The notes beneath the pieces are model-generated. The model did no database searches. It was not told where the DNA came from and was given only the letters and a program-made list of their open reading frames with translations. This document shows, one piece after another, positions 1-11,000 of a stretch of 43,065 nt of DNA; position 1 is the first letter of the stretch; every line of letters begins with the position of its first letter. The DNA is from an uncultured Caryophanales bacterium (GTDB lineage: Bacteria > Bacillota_I > Bacilli_A > RF39 > UBA660): positions 1-43,065 of the forward strand of contig CAJLIR010000011.1 of the NCBI GenBank assembly GCA_905206805.1, given 5' to 3'. The position numbers and the translations under genes are program-made.

Positions 1-3000
1 TTTCCTTGTTCATCTACTTTAAATACTGGTATTCTTGTTGTTACTTCTGTTTTTGTTTCTTTTTCATTGCCTACATTTGTTGTTACTCCTGTTATGAATT
101 TTCTTAATGCTAAGTCAAATTCTTGTATTAATACTTTTTCAAAATCATCATCATCTTGTTGTCCTGGAATATATGGTATTTTTTCTGTTATTTTATCATC
201 TTGATATTTTGGTAATTCTGAATCTGTTGGTAATATAACATTTCCTACTTCAGAATCTCTATCCACAACATCTCTTCCATTTTCGCCAATATACTTGCTT
301 ATTTCTGCAATATTAGTTAATTTTAATTCAGCTGGTGTATTGTCCTTAACTCTACATTTGATTTTTAATTCTTTATAATCTAATTTTCCTGAATCCTTAT
401 CAAATGCTTTTATTAAATTACCCTTTTCATCATTTGCTCTTGATAAATATGTTGTTTTAACTGTTCTTAATGAAGTATCTTTTTCATCTAACAACCATCC
501 ATAACTACTATTAAATTCATCATTTACAAATTCTAAGTATTCTGGTAAGTGGTCTGTTACTTCTTCTGCATATCCTGCTATTTCTGCTTCATTATACACT
601 CTTATTGTATATACTACTGTATCTCCTGCATATAAGCTAATAGGATCTTTTGTATGATTATATTTAGCTGTTGTGTCTACTCCTGTTTTTAATTCTTCTG
701 TATCTTCTTCTGGTATTCTATTTGTTATATCTTGAACCTTTTCGTTTTCTTTTCCTTCATTTGTTGTTATCTTTGTTATAAATTTTCTTAAAGCTAAATC
801 AAATTGCTCATTTTTTATTGTTACTTCTAGTTTATTTTCTGAACTTGTTTGTTTTACTAAACTATTTTCTTCAACTATACTTGCACTTTCTAATACATAT
901 CTTGTATTTATTCCATCTTCTAATTTCTTTGTTGTCACTTTTATTTGTATTGGTTTTTCTAATTTTACATATCTTTCTGGTGCTTGTGTTTCTTCTATCT
1001 TTAGTATGTAACTTTCTGGTTTTTCAATACGTATATTATTTATTACAATTCTTCCATTTGTTACATCTATTTCTTTTGTTGGTATAATAACATTTTTTGA
1101 ATTTACATCTTCGTTTGCTTCATATAATTCAGATTCTTTTCCATCTCTTAATACTGTAATCTTAACTTTTGCTCCATCTAGATTAATTCCTTCTAAATCC
1201 GTTTTATTTATTACTAAATCATATGATCCTTTTATTCTTTCATTATCTATACCAAATTGTATTATTTGTATATTGCTTGCATCATCTTTTATTATTTTAG
1301 TGTTCTCTTTATTTACATACAAGTTATTATAACTAATATCTGTTACTTCATATTTTCCATCAACGATTTCAACTTTTACCTTTATTTCTATATCGTCTCT
1401 TCCCAAATATCCGTCTTTTGTTTTTTCACGTAATATAAATGTATATGTTTGTGCTTTTTCAAATAATATATCATCTATTTTTATTACACCATCTTCGCCA
1501 TTTATATTTTTAGTTGTTAGTCCTTTTAGATTCTTTGCTTGCATTGTATTTGCATCTTTTAATGTTACTTCATTATTTTGTTCATCCTTTACTGTAACAT
1601 CAAATGTTACACCATTCATTGCTTCTTTTGTATCTTTATCTTGTTTTAATATTGATAAACTATATTTTTGTGGATCTAATACTGTTAATGTAACCATACT
1701 TGTATTCTCTACTTTTGCTGATGTATTTATAGATATAAAATCATCAATATTTGTATTATCAAAGTCTATTTTACTTCCATCTGCTTTATATAAGTAGTAT
1801 GTATTATCCGCTTTATTTCCATTTTCATCTACTGTATAAATATTTCCATCTGCAGATACATATAATCTAAATTTTACATAATTATCAGAAAGAATATTTA
1901 TTATATCTTTTCCTGGTGTATCTTTTTCTTTTACAATGTATTCATATATACCTTCCTTAATAGGTGATTCATCTAATACAATATTTCCTTGTGAATCTGT
2001 AACTAGTTCTTTTGTTCCACTAATCTGACTTGTTACTTCAAATTTTGTGTTTTTTAAGTTGACTTTATTATTTCCAAATATCTTTTTATTAATTTTTATC
2101 TTAACTTTAGTTGGATTTTGAATTAACACTTTAATACGAGGACTTTCACCTGTAGTATCTACTGTTACTGTTACATAATTGTAATATTCTTCTGGTGCTT
2201 TTGTTCCGTCATCTTTTCTAAGTTCGAAGTTTCTTCCATTATCATAATTGTTTAGTGTAACATTTCCTTCATTATCTACTACTGCTTTTACATATATTGC
2301 ATACTCATTAAATAAATTAACATATCCGTCTGAAGCTGCTTTTGTTTCAACTATTTTATACTCATATTCTTTTCCTATTTTTGCATTTTGTTCACCAAAT
2401 AATATATTTCCATTTTCTGTTGTTGTTCCATATATCATTCCAGAATCTGTAATTACTGTAACACCTTCTTTGTTTACAACATATTTATATTTACCACTTT
2501 GTTCATCTAAAACTGGACTATATATTTCAAAATCTGTATCTTTTAAAGCTTTTCCATCTTTCGAAGTATCTACTTTTTCAATATCAAATTCATATTCCAT
2601 TGGATTTAATATTGAAACATTTATTACAGGAACATTATCAGTATCTACTGTTGACTCTACTTTGATGTAATTATAAATGTCATCATAGCTTGCTACTTCC
2701 CATGGTTTTGGATTTTCATTGTAATGTTCATATACTTTACTATATAAAATAGATGCATATTGACTTGTTTGGCCATCTGCTTCTTTCTTATCTAATATTG
2801 TTGCTCCAACAGATAAATATCTATGATTTTTTTCAAATATATTTATATGGTTTTTAGCAGTAGATTTTTCACTTATAGTAAAGTTAATATTATCTCCTAT
2901 ATTTGCAATATTATCTACTGTATAATAACTGCTACCATTGCTTATTACTTCTTTTCCATTAACAATTATGCTTGTTCCTTTAAGTTCTGTTGTTCCATCT

Positions 3001-6000
3001 GCTTCATATTTTGTTAATTTTAATCTATATATTGTTGGATTTTTTAAAACAATATTTAATACAGTATCGTTTCCTTCTTTAACGAATTTAACTTCTGAAA
3101 TGTATTTTTTCAAATTTTCAAGTTCTGTTTGCTCTATTTCTTGATCTGTATCTTTATATTTTATAGTATAGCTATCAACATTCATTTCTATGCTGTTGTT
3201 CATACTAACTTTTACTTCAATATATTTATCTGTTCCAAATATATTATAATATGGTGTAAATGTTCCATCTTCTTCTATTTGCCATGTTTGACTTTTACCT
3301 GGTGCAATTGATATATAATCTTCTGATATTTTACTTGATTCTTCTTTTTGATTATCTTCATTTAATACACATTTAACTTTATCATCAATTTTAGCTACAA
3401 CTTTTGCTGTTTTTATTGGATTACCTTTTGTATCTGTTTTGTTTAATCTTACTTTATAGCCTGGTGCATTTTTTATTGTTATTATTACCTTATCTCTAGT
3501 TTCATTTGTTGTAACATCTATAAAGTCTCCATAATTTTCTTTAAAAGCTTCTGTTACTTCTGGATTTGCAGGTTTTGTAACATCATATACTTTATAATTT
3601 GTACTTGCTATTTTAGCATCATCATCTGTTGTAACATCTAATTCTATTGCATAATTTTTAAATAATTCTGCATATTCAGATTTAGTTGATTTTTCTTGTA
3701 TCATGTATACATATGTTAAATTTGTAAATGCTGGTACTACATCATTAACTTGTCCGTCTAACAAAATGTCATTAATAACTTGCCCATTGAAAAAGTCTTC
3801 TGTTCCATTTGGTACATTGGTTGTTTTGTTTTCTACATTATGTACATTTACCCTTTGAATTATAAAGCTAGCACCATTTAAATTTCCATTACTATCTTCT
3901 TCTGCTGTTACTTTTTCATCTTTAAAGTTTTTCTTTACTAATTCAAATTCTAAAGGTTTTGAATCATTTGGTAAATATATTTGTATTATTGGTATTGACT
4001 TTTCGTTATCATATTTAAATGTCAGTCCATCTTTTTGTTCTTCATTATTATTTTCATTAAAATATTTTAAATTAATATTTTCTTTTAATAGTTTTCCATC
4101 ATCTGTAAATTTTGCAGCCAATTCTACTTTTCCTAATAATTTATCATATCCCTTTGGTGCGGTTTCTTCTTTAATTGTATATGTATGTGTATGTGATGGA
4201 TCAATTGTAGTTTTAGCTGTATTTTCATCATCATTATCTGGAATATTTAATATTCCTTCTTTAGTAGAATGCTCTGCCTCAGCAATTCCTTCTCCTTGTT
4301 CATTATCTGTAGTCATACTAACACTAAATGTTGCTTCATTGTTTTTTATAATATTTCCTTTGTTATCTACTTTAATTACTTGTACACTATAATAATTCTT
4401 TGGCATATTAGCTATAAATAAGTTTACGTGATTATTCTCAGCTATTTTTAAATCAATTAAATTTTTTAATATATTTTTTTGTTCTTCTGTTAAATTTGCA
4501 TCTGCAAAGCTCCAATTGCTTCCTTCATTTGATTCATCTTTTATTTTTCCATTTTCGTCAGTTCTTATTGTCACTTTTATTGGTATATTAACTAAAGAAT
4601 CATAAAACTCATCAGATACACTAGTTTCTGTTACTTTATATACATAAGTTGAATTTGCTTTAGCTTCTATTTCTTCAAAAAAAGTTTGTGCATCATTTAA
4701 AGTACCATTAAATATCTCTTTATCTTGTCCATCTTCTATTTTAAACGTTGCTGTACCATTAAATTTTTCTGCTTTTTCTAAATCTGTGTTGTTACTTGCA
4801 TAATTCTTTTTATATAATGTAAAATCAAATTTTACACTGTTTGCTATATATAATATTATATTATTATCTGTATCTGGATCTGATATCGTTGTATATTTTT
4901 CATATGTATTACTATATTGTTCCCATGTGTTACTTCCAACTTTTTTTACATTTGTTATACTACTGCTTACTTTACCATTTTCATCTATAGAAAGTTTTAC
5001 TCTAACTCCTGAAATTACATTTGTATAGTTTTTAGGAATTGTTGTTTCTTCTAATTCATAATAATAAGATTTTCCAATTTCACCTTTATCTATGTTTGCA
5101 ACTAGTTGATTAGTTCCATCTGTTGTTATTGGTGTTAAATCATTTACTTTATTTCCATTTGCATCAATTTCTTTTACACTAAATATTGCATTTTTTACTG
5201 GAGTATTTTTATCATCTAATTGATGTTTAAATAATTTTAATTTCATTGGAATTACATCTTTTGGATTTTCTATTACTAATGAAACTGTTCTTGTTGCTTC
5301 ATCTACAGTTGGTTTTCCTACATACTTCATCATTTCTGCTTTTTGTTCATCTGTAGCATCTCCATTTAATTCAACACTTGTTTCAGATATATTTCCATTC
5401 TTTATTTTTACTTTTAATCTTACTTTAACATTTCCAAATACATTTTTAAATCCTGAAGCTGGCTCATTTTCTAAAATGTCATAATAATATGTATAACCTT
5501 CTTCTATATTCTCTTCTGTGTATTTGTATTTAGCTTCATCATTTCCAACATTAGCATTTTCTAATGTACCGCTAAATATTTCCGCATCTGATGTTTCTGC
5601 ATCTCCTTTTTCATTTAAAACTGTTTTTGATATTTGCAAGTTTGTATTTTTCAAAAATTCTTCATTATTTTCTGAAGATACTTTTTGTATTGATAAATTA
5701 ATTGGTTCTATCTTTGGATCTTTTATTTCTACTAGTAATTGATCTGATGTAAATTTAACTCTTAAACCATCTATTATATTGCTTGTCGCTACTGTATCTT
5801 TTGTTAGATTTATTGTTTCTGCTATTACTCCACCAGTAGTATGAATAATTTCTGCTTTAACATCTTCTACAATATATTTATGAGTATCATTATAATACCT
5901 CTCTATACCTTTTTTTACTGTAAGCTTTAGGTTGAAGGTATTAAACTTTTGATTTTTAATATATCCTTTTGGTGCTTCTATTTCTGTTATTTCATATACA

Positions 6001-7727
6001 TCATCTGTTGTATCTGTTATTGTATATTTTTCTGTTACTATTTTATTTTCCTCTGTAATATAATTCTTACTAGCTCCATTTCTTTTAACATTAACTATTG
6101 CACCTCCAATAGCATCTGAAGTATCTGCAAAATCTGTTGTAGAATCCATTGATTTCTTTAACAATCCCAGTGAATACTCACCATCTAATTTTTTATCTAT
6201 AGCTGTAACTGTTATTGTATTATCACTTGTGTCTATAGCCCAATTGTAGTCTTTATATATTTTATAATCTCCTGCTTTTATATCTTTTAAGTAAATATCT
6301 TGACCATTACTTATAGCTACCCAAACCTCTATTCTTTCTAACTTCCAAACATTATTATTATCTAACTTTTTACTTATCCTTAAACTTATGCGCTTATATA
6401 TCGGCATGTCAAATCCTGTTGGTGGTTCTGTTTCTTCTATAAAAATCCAATCCTGAGAAGCACTATCAATATTAATATTAGAATTATTCTTTGTATCTAA
6501 TGGATTATCCCAGTTTATTCTTGTTATTGAACCTTTGTTACTTTTTACATCTATATCTTTTCCATCTTCCCCATTTCTACGTAATTTTAATTTAAATTTT
6601 GCTGATAGAGATCTAGAATAATCGTTTAAGTCATCCTTTGTATTTACTACATCATCTGTTGATCTTTTTGATAAATTAATGTGATAGTTTCCAACTGGTT
6701 CTGAATACCCATCGTTAAATTCTGCAGAATGATTTTGTGGTGTTCTTGTTAATGTTGCAACTGGTTGACGGTTTCCATTTCTCCATATTTTTGCTGTTGT
6801 AGTATATGTTAATGCATTTAATCCTAACTTAACATTATAATGGATTCCCTTTTGAAAGCTATGTGAGAAAGTAATATAAAACTCCCCATCCCAACCATAA
6901 TAATCAGAATATCCCTTAACTACTTTTTTTCCATTATTTACAATATCAAAATTTTTTATTGTAGTATTTTGTCCATTTTCTGTAAAAGTAATGTCAGTCA
7001 TATTAAAATAGAAAAATTCATCACATTCATTGTTTAATTTAAATGGCCCTATCGTCCAATTATTTCCACTTACTTGAATCTTAGCATTGCTTTTATCTAT
7101 AGAGACTTTAGTTTGTCCTTTTAAATCTTTTTGACCATATCCATATTGATTACTATCTGCTTTAACTATATAATTTGCCTCATTTACCAAAGCATTATAT
7201 AGTTTATAGTTTGCTTGACTTTTTGGACAGTTTGTTCCATTAGTATAGTGCCAAAATGCATATTGCTCTGCTTCAAAAACCTTCCAATCTGTTTTATCAT
7301 ATGTATCATTTTGACCATAACGTTTAACTAATTTTTCTAATTTTGTTTGATAAAAAGTTCTTGAAGAATCATTTCCAAATGGTAAAATTATATTATCATA
7401 TAATACATTAACATATGCATTACTACCATATGCACTACCATTATCATATAACTGATCTCTTCCTCCATATAAAGAAGCTCCCTTTTTCATACAAAAACCA
7501 TTTCTATGGCTTCCCCCTATTACGATTTCACCAGTATCTTTTTCTATATAATTACCACCTTTAGTTTTTATACTTACACTTGCTAATACTGGATTCTCTT
7601 CACCTATACCTGTTGAAGTTGAACTTTTATTTTCCATTTTATTAGATACTATAGCTATTATTATCACTGAAACAATAGCTATTATTCCTAATATAGCGAA
7701 TATAATCTTCTTATTACCTTTCTTCAT
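1..7727 (-). CDS. Giant thioester-domain surface adhesin, C-terminus off the left edge
   Basis: At least 2575 codons are open from ATG at 7727 (ribosome site GGAGAGG 6 bases upstream) to the window edge. The N-terminus is a Lys-rich membrane segment (about residues 8-28). A thioester domain follows: Cys79 in GFCMKKGAS and Gln155 in EQYAFW, which would form the internal Cys-Gln thioester known from Gram-positive adhesins and bind host amines covalently. A beta domain with GPFKLNN and RQPVATL is next, then about 13 SpaA/Cna-B-like modules (for example those starting NYHINLSK, EYSLGLLK, GYKVRLNK, SYDLVINK). The last parts seen are one full and one partial DUF11-like module (QFDLALRKFIT, EFDLALRKFIT) with a PGQQDDDD linker. 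The last modules closely match those at 14.9-16.5 kb. Family assignment is from motifs only. It is in one frame throughout and contains no in-frame CGG codon. Confidence 0.88.
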   Translation of the reverse strand, partial: MKKGNKKIIFAILGIIAIVSVIIIAIVSNKMENKSSTSTGIGEENPVLASVSIKTKGGNYIEKDTGEIVIGGSHRNGFCMKKGASLYGGRDQLYDNGSAYGSNAYVNVLYDNIILPFGNDSSRTFYQTKLEKLVKRYGQNDTYDKTDWKVFEAEQYAFWHYTNGTNCPKSQANYKLYNALVNEANYIVKADSNQYGYGQKDLKGQTKVSIDKSNAKIQVSGNNWTIGPFKLNNECDEFFYFNMTDITFTENGQNTTIKNFDIVNNGKKVVKGYSDYYGWDGEFYITFSHSFQKGIHYNVKLGLNALTYTTTAKIWRNGNRQPVATLTRTPQNHSAEFNDGYSEPVGNYHINLSKRSTDDVVNTKDDLNDYSRSLSAKFKLKLRRNGEDGKDIDVKSNKGSITRINWDNPLDTKNNSNINIDSASQDWIFIEETEPPTGFDMPIYKRISLRISKKLDNNNVWKLERIEVWVAISNGQDIYLKDIKAGDYKIYKDYNWAIDTSDNTITVTAIDKKLDGEYSLGLLKKSMDSTTDFADTSDAIGGAIVNVKRNGASKNYITEENKIVTEKYTITDTTDDVYEITEIEAPKGYIKNQKFNTFNLKLTVKKGIERYYNDTHKYIVEDVKAEIIHTTGGVIAETINLTKDTVATSNIIDGLRVKFTSDQLLVEIKDPKIEPINLSIQKVSSENNEEFLKNTNLQISKTVLNEKGDAETSDAEIFSGTLENANVGNDEAKYKYTEENIEEGYTYYYDILENEPASGFKNVFGNVKVRLKVKIKNGNISETSVELNGDATDEQKAEMMKYVGKPTVDEATRTVSLVIENPKDVIPMKLKLFKHQLDDKNTPVKNAIFSVKEIDANGNKVNDLTPITTDGTNQLVANIDKGEIGKSYYYELEETTIPKNYTNVISGVRVKLSIDENGKVSSSITNVKKVGSNTWEQYSNTYEKYTTISDPDTDNNIILYIANSVKFDFTLYKKNYASNNTDLEKAEKFNGTATFKIEDGQDKEIFNGTLNDAQTFFEEIEAKANSTYVYKVTETSVSDEFYDSLVNIPIKVTIRTDENGKIKDESNEGSNWSFADANLTEEQKNILKNLIDLKIAENNHVNLFIANMPKNYYSVQVIKVDNKGNIIKNNEATFSVSMTTDNEQGEGIAEAEHSTKEGILNIPDNDDENTAKTTIDPSHTHTYTIKEETAPKGYDKLLGKVELAAKFTDDGKLLKENINLKYFNENNNEEQKDGLTFKYDNEKSIPIIQIYLPNDSKPLEFELVKKNFKDEKVTAEEDSNGNLNGASFIIQRVNVHNVENKTTNVPNGTEDFFNGQVINDILLDGQVNDVVPAFTNLTYVYMIQEKSTKSEYAELFKNYAIELDVTTDDDAKIASTNYKVYDVTKPANPEVTEAFKENYGDFIDVTTNETRDKVIITIKNAPGYKVRLNKTDTKGNPIKTAKVVAKIDDKVKCVLNEDNQKEESSKISEDYISIAPGKSQTWQIEEDGTFTPYYNIFGTDKYIEVKVSMNNSIEMNVDSYTIKYKDTDQEIEQTELENLKKYISEVKFVKEGNDTVLNIVLKNPTIYRLKLTKYEADGTTELKGTSIIVNGKEVISNGSSYYTVDNIANIGDNINFTISEKSTAKNHINIFEKNHRYLSVGATILDKKEADGQTSQYASILYSKVYEHYNENPKPWEVASYDDIYNYIKVESTVDTDNVPVINVSILNPMEYEFDIEKVDTSKDGKALKDTDFEIYSPVLDEQSGKYKYVVNKEGVTVITDSGMIYGTTTENGNILFGEQNAKIGKEYEYKIVETKAASDGYVNLFNEYAIYVKAVVDNEGNVTLNNYDNGRNFELRKDDGTKAPEEYYNYVTVTVDTTGESPRIKVLIQNPTKVKIKINKKIFGNNKVNLKNTKFEVTSQISGTKELVTDSQGNIVLDESPIKEGIYEYIVKEKDTPGKDIINILSDNYVKFRLYVSADGNIYTVDENGNKADNTYYLYKADGSKIDFDNTNIDDFISINTSAKVENTSMVTLTVLDPQKYSLSILKQDKDTKEAMNGVTFDVTVKDEQNNEVTLKDANTMQAKNLKGLTTKNINGEDGVIKIDDILFEKAQTYTFILREKTKDGYLGRDDIEIKVKVEIVDGKYEVTDISYNNLYVNKENTKIIKDDASNIQIIQFGIDNERIKGSYDLVINKTDLEGINLDGAKVKITVLRDGKESELYEANEDVNSKNVIIPTKEIDVTNGRIVINNIRIEKPESYILKIEETQAPERYVKLEKPIQIKVTTKKLEDGINTRYVLESASIVEENSLVKQTSSENKLEVTIKNEQFDLALRKFITKITTNEGKENEKVQDITNRIPEEDTEELKTGVDTTAKYNHTKDPISLYAGDTVVYTIRVYNEAEIAGYAEEVTDHLPEYLEFVNDEFNSSYGWLLDEKDTSLRTVKTTYLSRANDEKGNLIKAFDKDSGKLDYKELKIKCRVKDNTPAELKLTNIAEISKYIGENGRDVVDRDSEVGNVILPTDSELPKYQDDKITEKIPYIPGQQDDDDFEKVLIQEFDLALRKFITGVTTNVGNEKETKTEVTTRIPVFKVDEQG

Positions 7728-7836
7728 AGTTTTCCTCTCCTTCTTTGTAAAATTATTTATATTTATGCTACAATATTTATTTTTTCTATTCAAGCCTTGA
7801 AAATTCTGCTTCTTTTAAAACATCTTAGAACTCTTT

Positions 7837-7842
7837 ACGGAG
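7837..7842 (-). promoter_or_regulatory. TCCGTA leader element
   Basis: Six bases TCCGTA on the minus strand, 110 bases upstream of the start codon. The same hexamer sits 112 and 106 bases upstream of the adhesins at 12071 and 28259. Function is unknown; this is a positional observation only. Confidence 0.3.
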
Positions 7843-7933
7843 CTTCACTTTACAAACTTTGTATTACATTTTTTAATTTTATGTTACATTTATGAAATAT
7901 ATATTTTAGCACCAATATTTCTACTTATTTTTT

Positions 7934-7950
7934 TGTAATATTTTTGTAAC
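7934..7950 (+). promoter_or_regulatory. WalR-like box
   Basis: Reads TGTAAT-ATTTT-TGTAAC on the plus strand, a full match to the consensus TGTWAH-N5-TGTWAH known for the WalR (YycF) response regulator of cell-wall metabolism. It lies about 210 bases upstream of the adhesin start, on the strand opposite to the gene. The box upstream of the adhesin at 28259 has the same orientation and distance. Confidence 0.5.
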
Positions 7951-8024
7951 ATTTAATATTTTATTCGAGTAAATATATTAAAATTTAGCCATTTTTATCT
8001 TTTATTTTGAAAAACTTGATAAAC

Positions 8025-8037
8025 TTGCCCCGTCCCC
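8025..8037 (-). repeat. 13-base GC-rich element GGGGACGGGGCAA, left copy
   Basis: The minus strand reads GGGGACGGGGCAA, a GC-rich word that stands out in this AT-rich DNA. An identical copy in the opposite orientation lies at 12257-12269, so the two bracket the adhesin gene at 8084-12071 as inverted repeats. It could be part of a REP-like interspersed element. No transposase is nearby. Confidence 0.5.
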
Positions 8038-8042
8038 TACAT

Positions 8043-8075
8043 AAAAAAGAAGTAGTTTTTATCTACTTCTTTTTT
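8043..8075 (-). terminator. Intrinsic terminator after the 8084-12071 adhesin
   Basis: The minus strand carries AGAAGTAG, a 7-base loop, then CTACTTCT followed by a run of T. It starts 9 bases after the stop codon. The flanking A and T runs extend the stem, so it may work in both directions. Confidence 0.8.
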
Positions 8076-8083
8076 TACTTACT

Positions 8084-11000
8084 TTATTTAATTATATATT
8101 TCTTTACTCCGTATATTCCTACTGCAATTACTGCAAGTACTGCTATATAAATTCCTAAGTACATTACTTTTTCTCCTGTTGTTACTGTTAGCATTACTGG
8201 TGCATCATCTATATCATCTTCTCCTGGTACTTTGTTGTTTGGTGTTGAGTCGATATCAGGTGTTCCATATTCATTATAATCTTTACTTATTTCTGCTACA
8301 TTTATTTTTAATCCCATATTATCTTCTCTATTTATCCATGTTAATAATATTGTTACTTCTTTACTTTCTCCTGGTTGCATTATTTGTCCTGCTAATTGAT
8401 CTGTTACTACTTTTCCATCTACTTCTTTCCATAATGGATTATCTGCTGCTACAAATTTTAATCCTTCTGGTATATAATCTGATATTTCTTCTACACTTCC
8501 TGCTATTTGTCCTTCATTTGTTACTCTTATTTGATATTCAAATTTTACTACTACATCTTTTATTTTACTCTTCTTCAAATCTACTTTTACTACTTCTTCT
8601 GGATCATCTTCTGCTTTATGTCCTGTTTCTGTTACTGTTTCTTTTCCATTTTCTGTTACTATCGCTTTTGTTACCCATTTTCTTAATGCTAAGTCAAAAT
8701 ATTGTACTTTTATTTTCTCGATGTCTTGATCATCTTCTCCTTCTATCCATTCATTTGGTGTTGAATCTTTATCTGTTACTTCATTTCCATCTTCATCACT
8801 ATCATCTGAGATTTGCGCTTGGTTTATTATTATTCTATCAGAAGTGTTTGGTTCTGTTACTTTAAATGCTACTTTTACTTCTCTATAATCTGGTTCTGTT
8901 ATTTTTCCTGCATCATATGCCTCTTTATCAAATGCTTTTAATAAGTTTTCTCCTTCTGTTTTTTCTTGTTCTTTTGATAAATAATCACTTGTTATATATT
9001 TTGCTTTTGTTACATCATCTGTTTCATTTCCTTCTTCATCTAACATTAGCCATCTATATTCTTTATTTAATTCATCATCTGGTAAGAATTCTAATCCATC
9101 TGGTATATCATCTTTTATCTCTTTTGCATATCCATTTACTGTTCCTTCATTGTAAACTCTAATTGTATATTCTACAACATTTTGGTTTGCTACTAATACT
9201 GGTTCTTTTGTATGTTCATATACATATTTTCCTTGTTCATCTACTTTAAATACTGGTATTCTTGTTGTTACTTCTGTTTTTGCTTCATTTTCATTTCCTA
9301 CATTTGTTGTTACTCCTGTTATGAATTTTCTTAATGCTAAATCAAATTGTCTATTTTGTAATTTTATTGTTATTGTATTTGATGTTAAACTCCAAGTTAC
9401 ATATCCATCTGAAGATTCTTTTTCTGGTTTTACTTCTTCTGTGCCTACTAATAATTTAGTTTTTCCGAGTATCTATAGCATATCCATTGCTAGTTTCTTG
9501 TCCTACAACTGTTAATGCAATTTCTTGTAAATATTTTTCATATCCTTTTGGTGCTTCTGTTTCTACTATTTTATATGTATCAATTTGTCCATCTTTTTTG
9601 ATTTCTTTCGCACTAGCAACTCTTAAGTATCCGTTGCTAGTTTCTGCATCTTCACCATTTATAGTAAATTTAGAAACTTCTTTTGAAATTATATGTCCTT
9701 GTTTATCTACTTTAACTAAGTTAACAGCATAGCTACCTACTTTTTGTGTATTCTTTATTAATACAGTAATCATTGTATTTGTTATTGTTACTTCTGAACC
9801 AGATACCCCTGTTTTTGTAACTGGTTTTAATTCATATCCTGTTTTTGCACTATTATCTTGACTTTCTGCTGTAAATGTAACATCTGCTCCTGCTATATAT
9901 CCAGTTGGTGCTTTTGTTTCATGTATTTTTACTGTATAAACTTTTCCAGCAGATTCAATATTTAAATTTGATAAATTTATCAATCCATTAGAATCTGTTT
10001 TTTCTGTTTTTCCTGTAGCTGTTTTATATACTACTTTTCCTTCTTTATCTGTAATTGTAATTTCAAACTCTGCTCCTGCAAGCTTTGTTCCTTTATTATC
10101 TTCTTTTATTAATTGTAAATTAAATGCTCCTACTTTTTTAGTATTTTTTACTAACACTTTAATTAATGAATTTGTTATTGTCACTTCTGAACCAGATACA
10201 TTTTTTGTATCAACTGGTTTTAATACATATCCTTCTGTAGTAGAAGCTATGCTCTCTGCTGTAAATTCAACATCTGCGCCTGCTATATATCCAGCTGGTG
10301 CTTTTTCTTCATGAATTTTCACTGTGAAAGTTTTTCCCTCATCTGCTATTTCTAATCCACTTATTAATAAAGATCCGTCACTTCCTGTTTTTTCTGTTCT
10401 TCCTTCACTTGTTTCATATACTTTGTTACCTTTTTCATCTATAATTGTAACTTTAAATTCTGCATCAGAAAGTTTTTTTCCTTCATTATCCTCTTTTATT
10501 AACTGTAGTGCAAAACTTCCCGTCTTAACTGGATCTTTAACAGCTGCAATTATAGTATTTCCTGAACTACTAACTCCTCCAAAATATTGGCTATCTGGTT
10601 GAAGATATACTGTTTTATCATTATCTTTTACATATTTTAAATATCCATTATATCCTTCTTGTGGTTCTGCTGGATATGCCTGACTAACATTTCCTGACTT
10701 ATCTACAGAAACTTTTATACAAATATAATTTGTTTGTCCATCAGGGGCCTCAAAATATCCTAATCCGTATGGTTTTTGAGCTTCTGTTTCTGTTATCCAT
10801 ACATATTTACTAGTTCCATAAGACATTTGAATAGAAGATTTATGTGCTTCCATAGTTGTTCCTTCACCTGTAGGTACTACTCCACTTCCATAACTATCTG
10901 TTACCCAATATTTAAAAGTTCCTATGTTCCCAATATCATTTCCATCCATATCTTTTTTATGAACTTCCACATTTACATTTTTATTTCCAAAAGAAACTTC

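Larger units (their letters stand above)
7728..8041 (-). promoter_or_regulatory. Leader and promoter region of the first giant adhesin
   Basis: No gene is visible in this stretch. Going toward the start codon it holds the 13-base GC-rich element (8025-8037), a WalR-like box (7934-7950), a TCCGTA element (7837-7842) and an AT-rich untranslated leader. No clear -35/-10 pair stands out. The arrangement matches the leaders at 12072-12270 and 28260-28495, which suggests the adhesin genes were duplicated with their control regions. Confidence 0.55.

Noticed and set aside
8084..9046. Separate 320-residue gene starting at ATG 9046
   Set aside because: The same frame continues upstream with conserved module sequence to the CGG site, and the ATG is an internal Met with no ribosome site.
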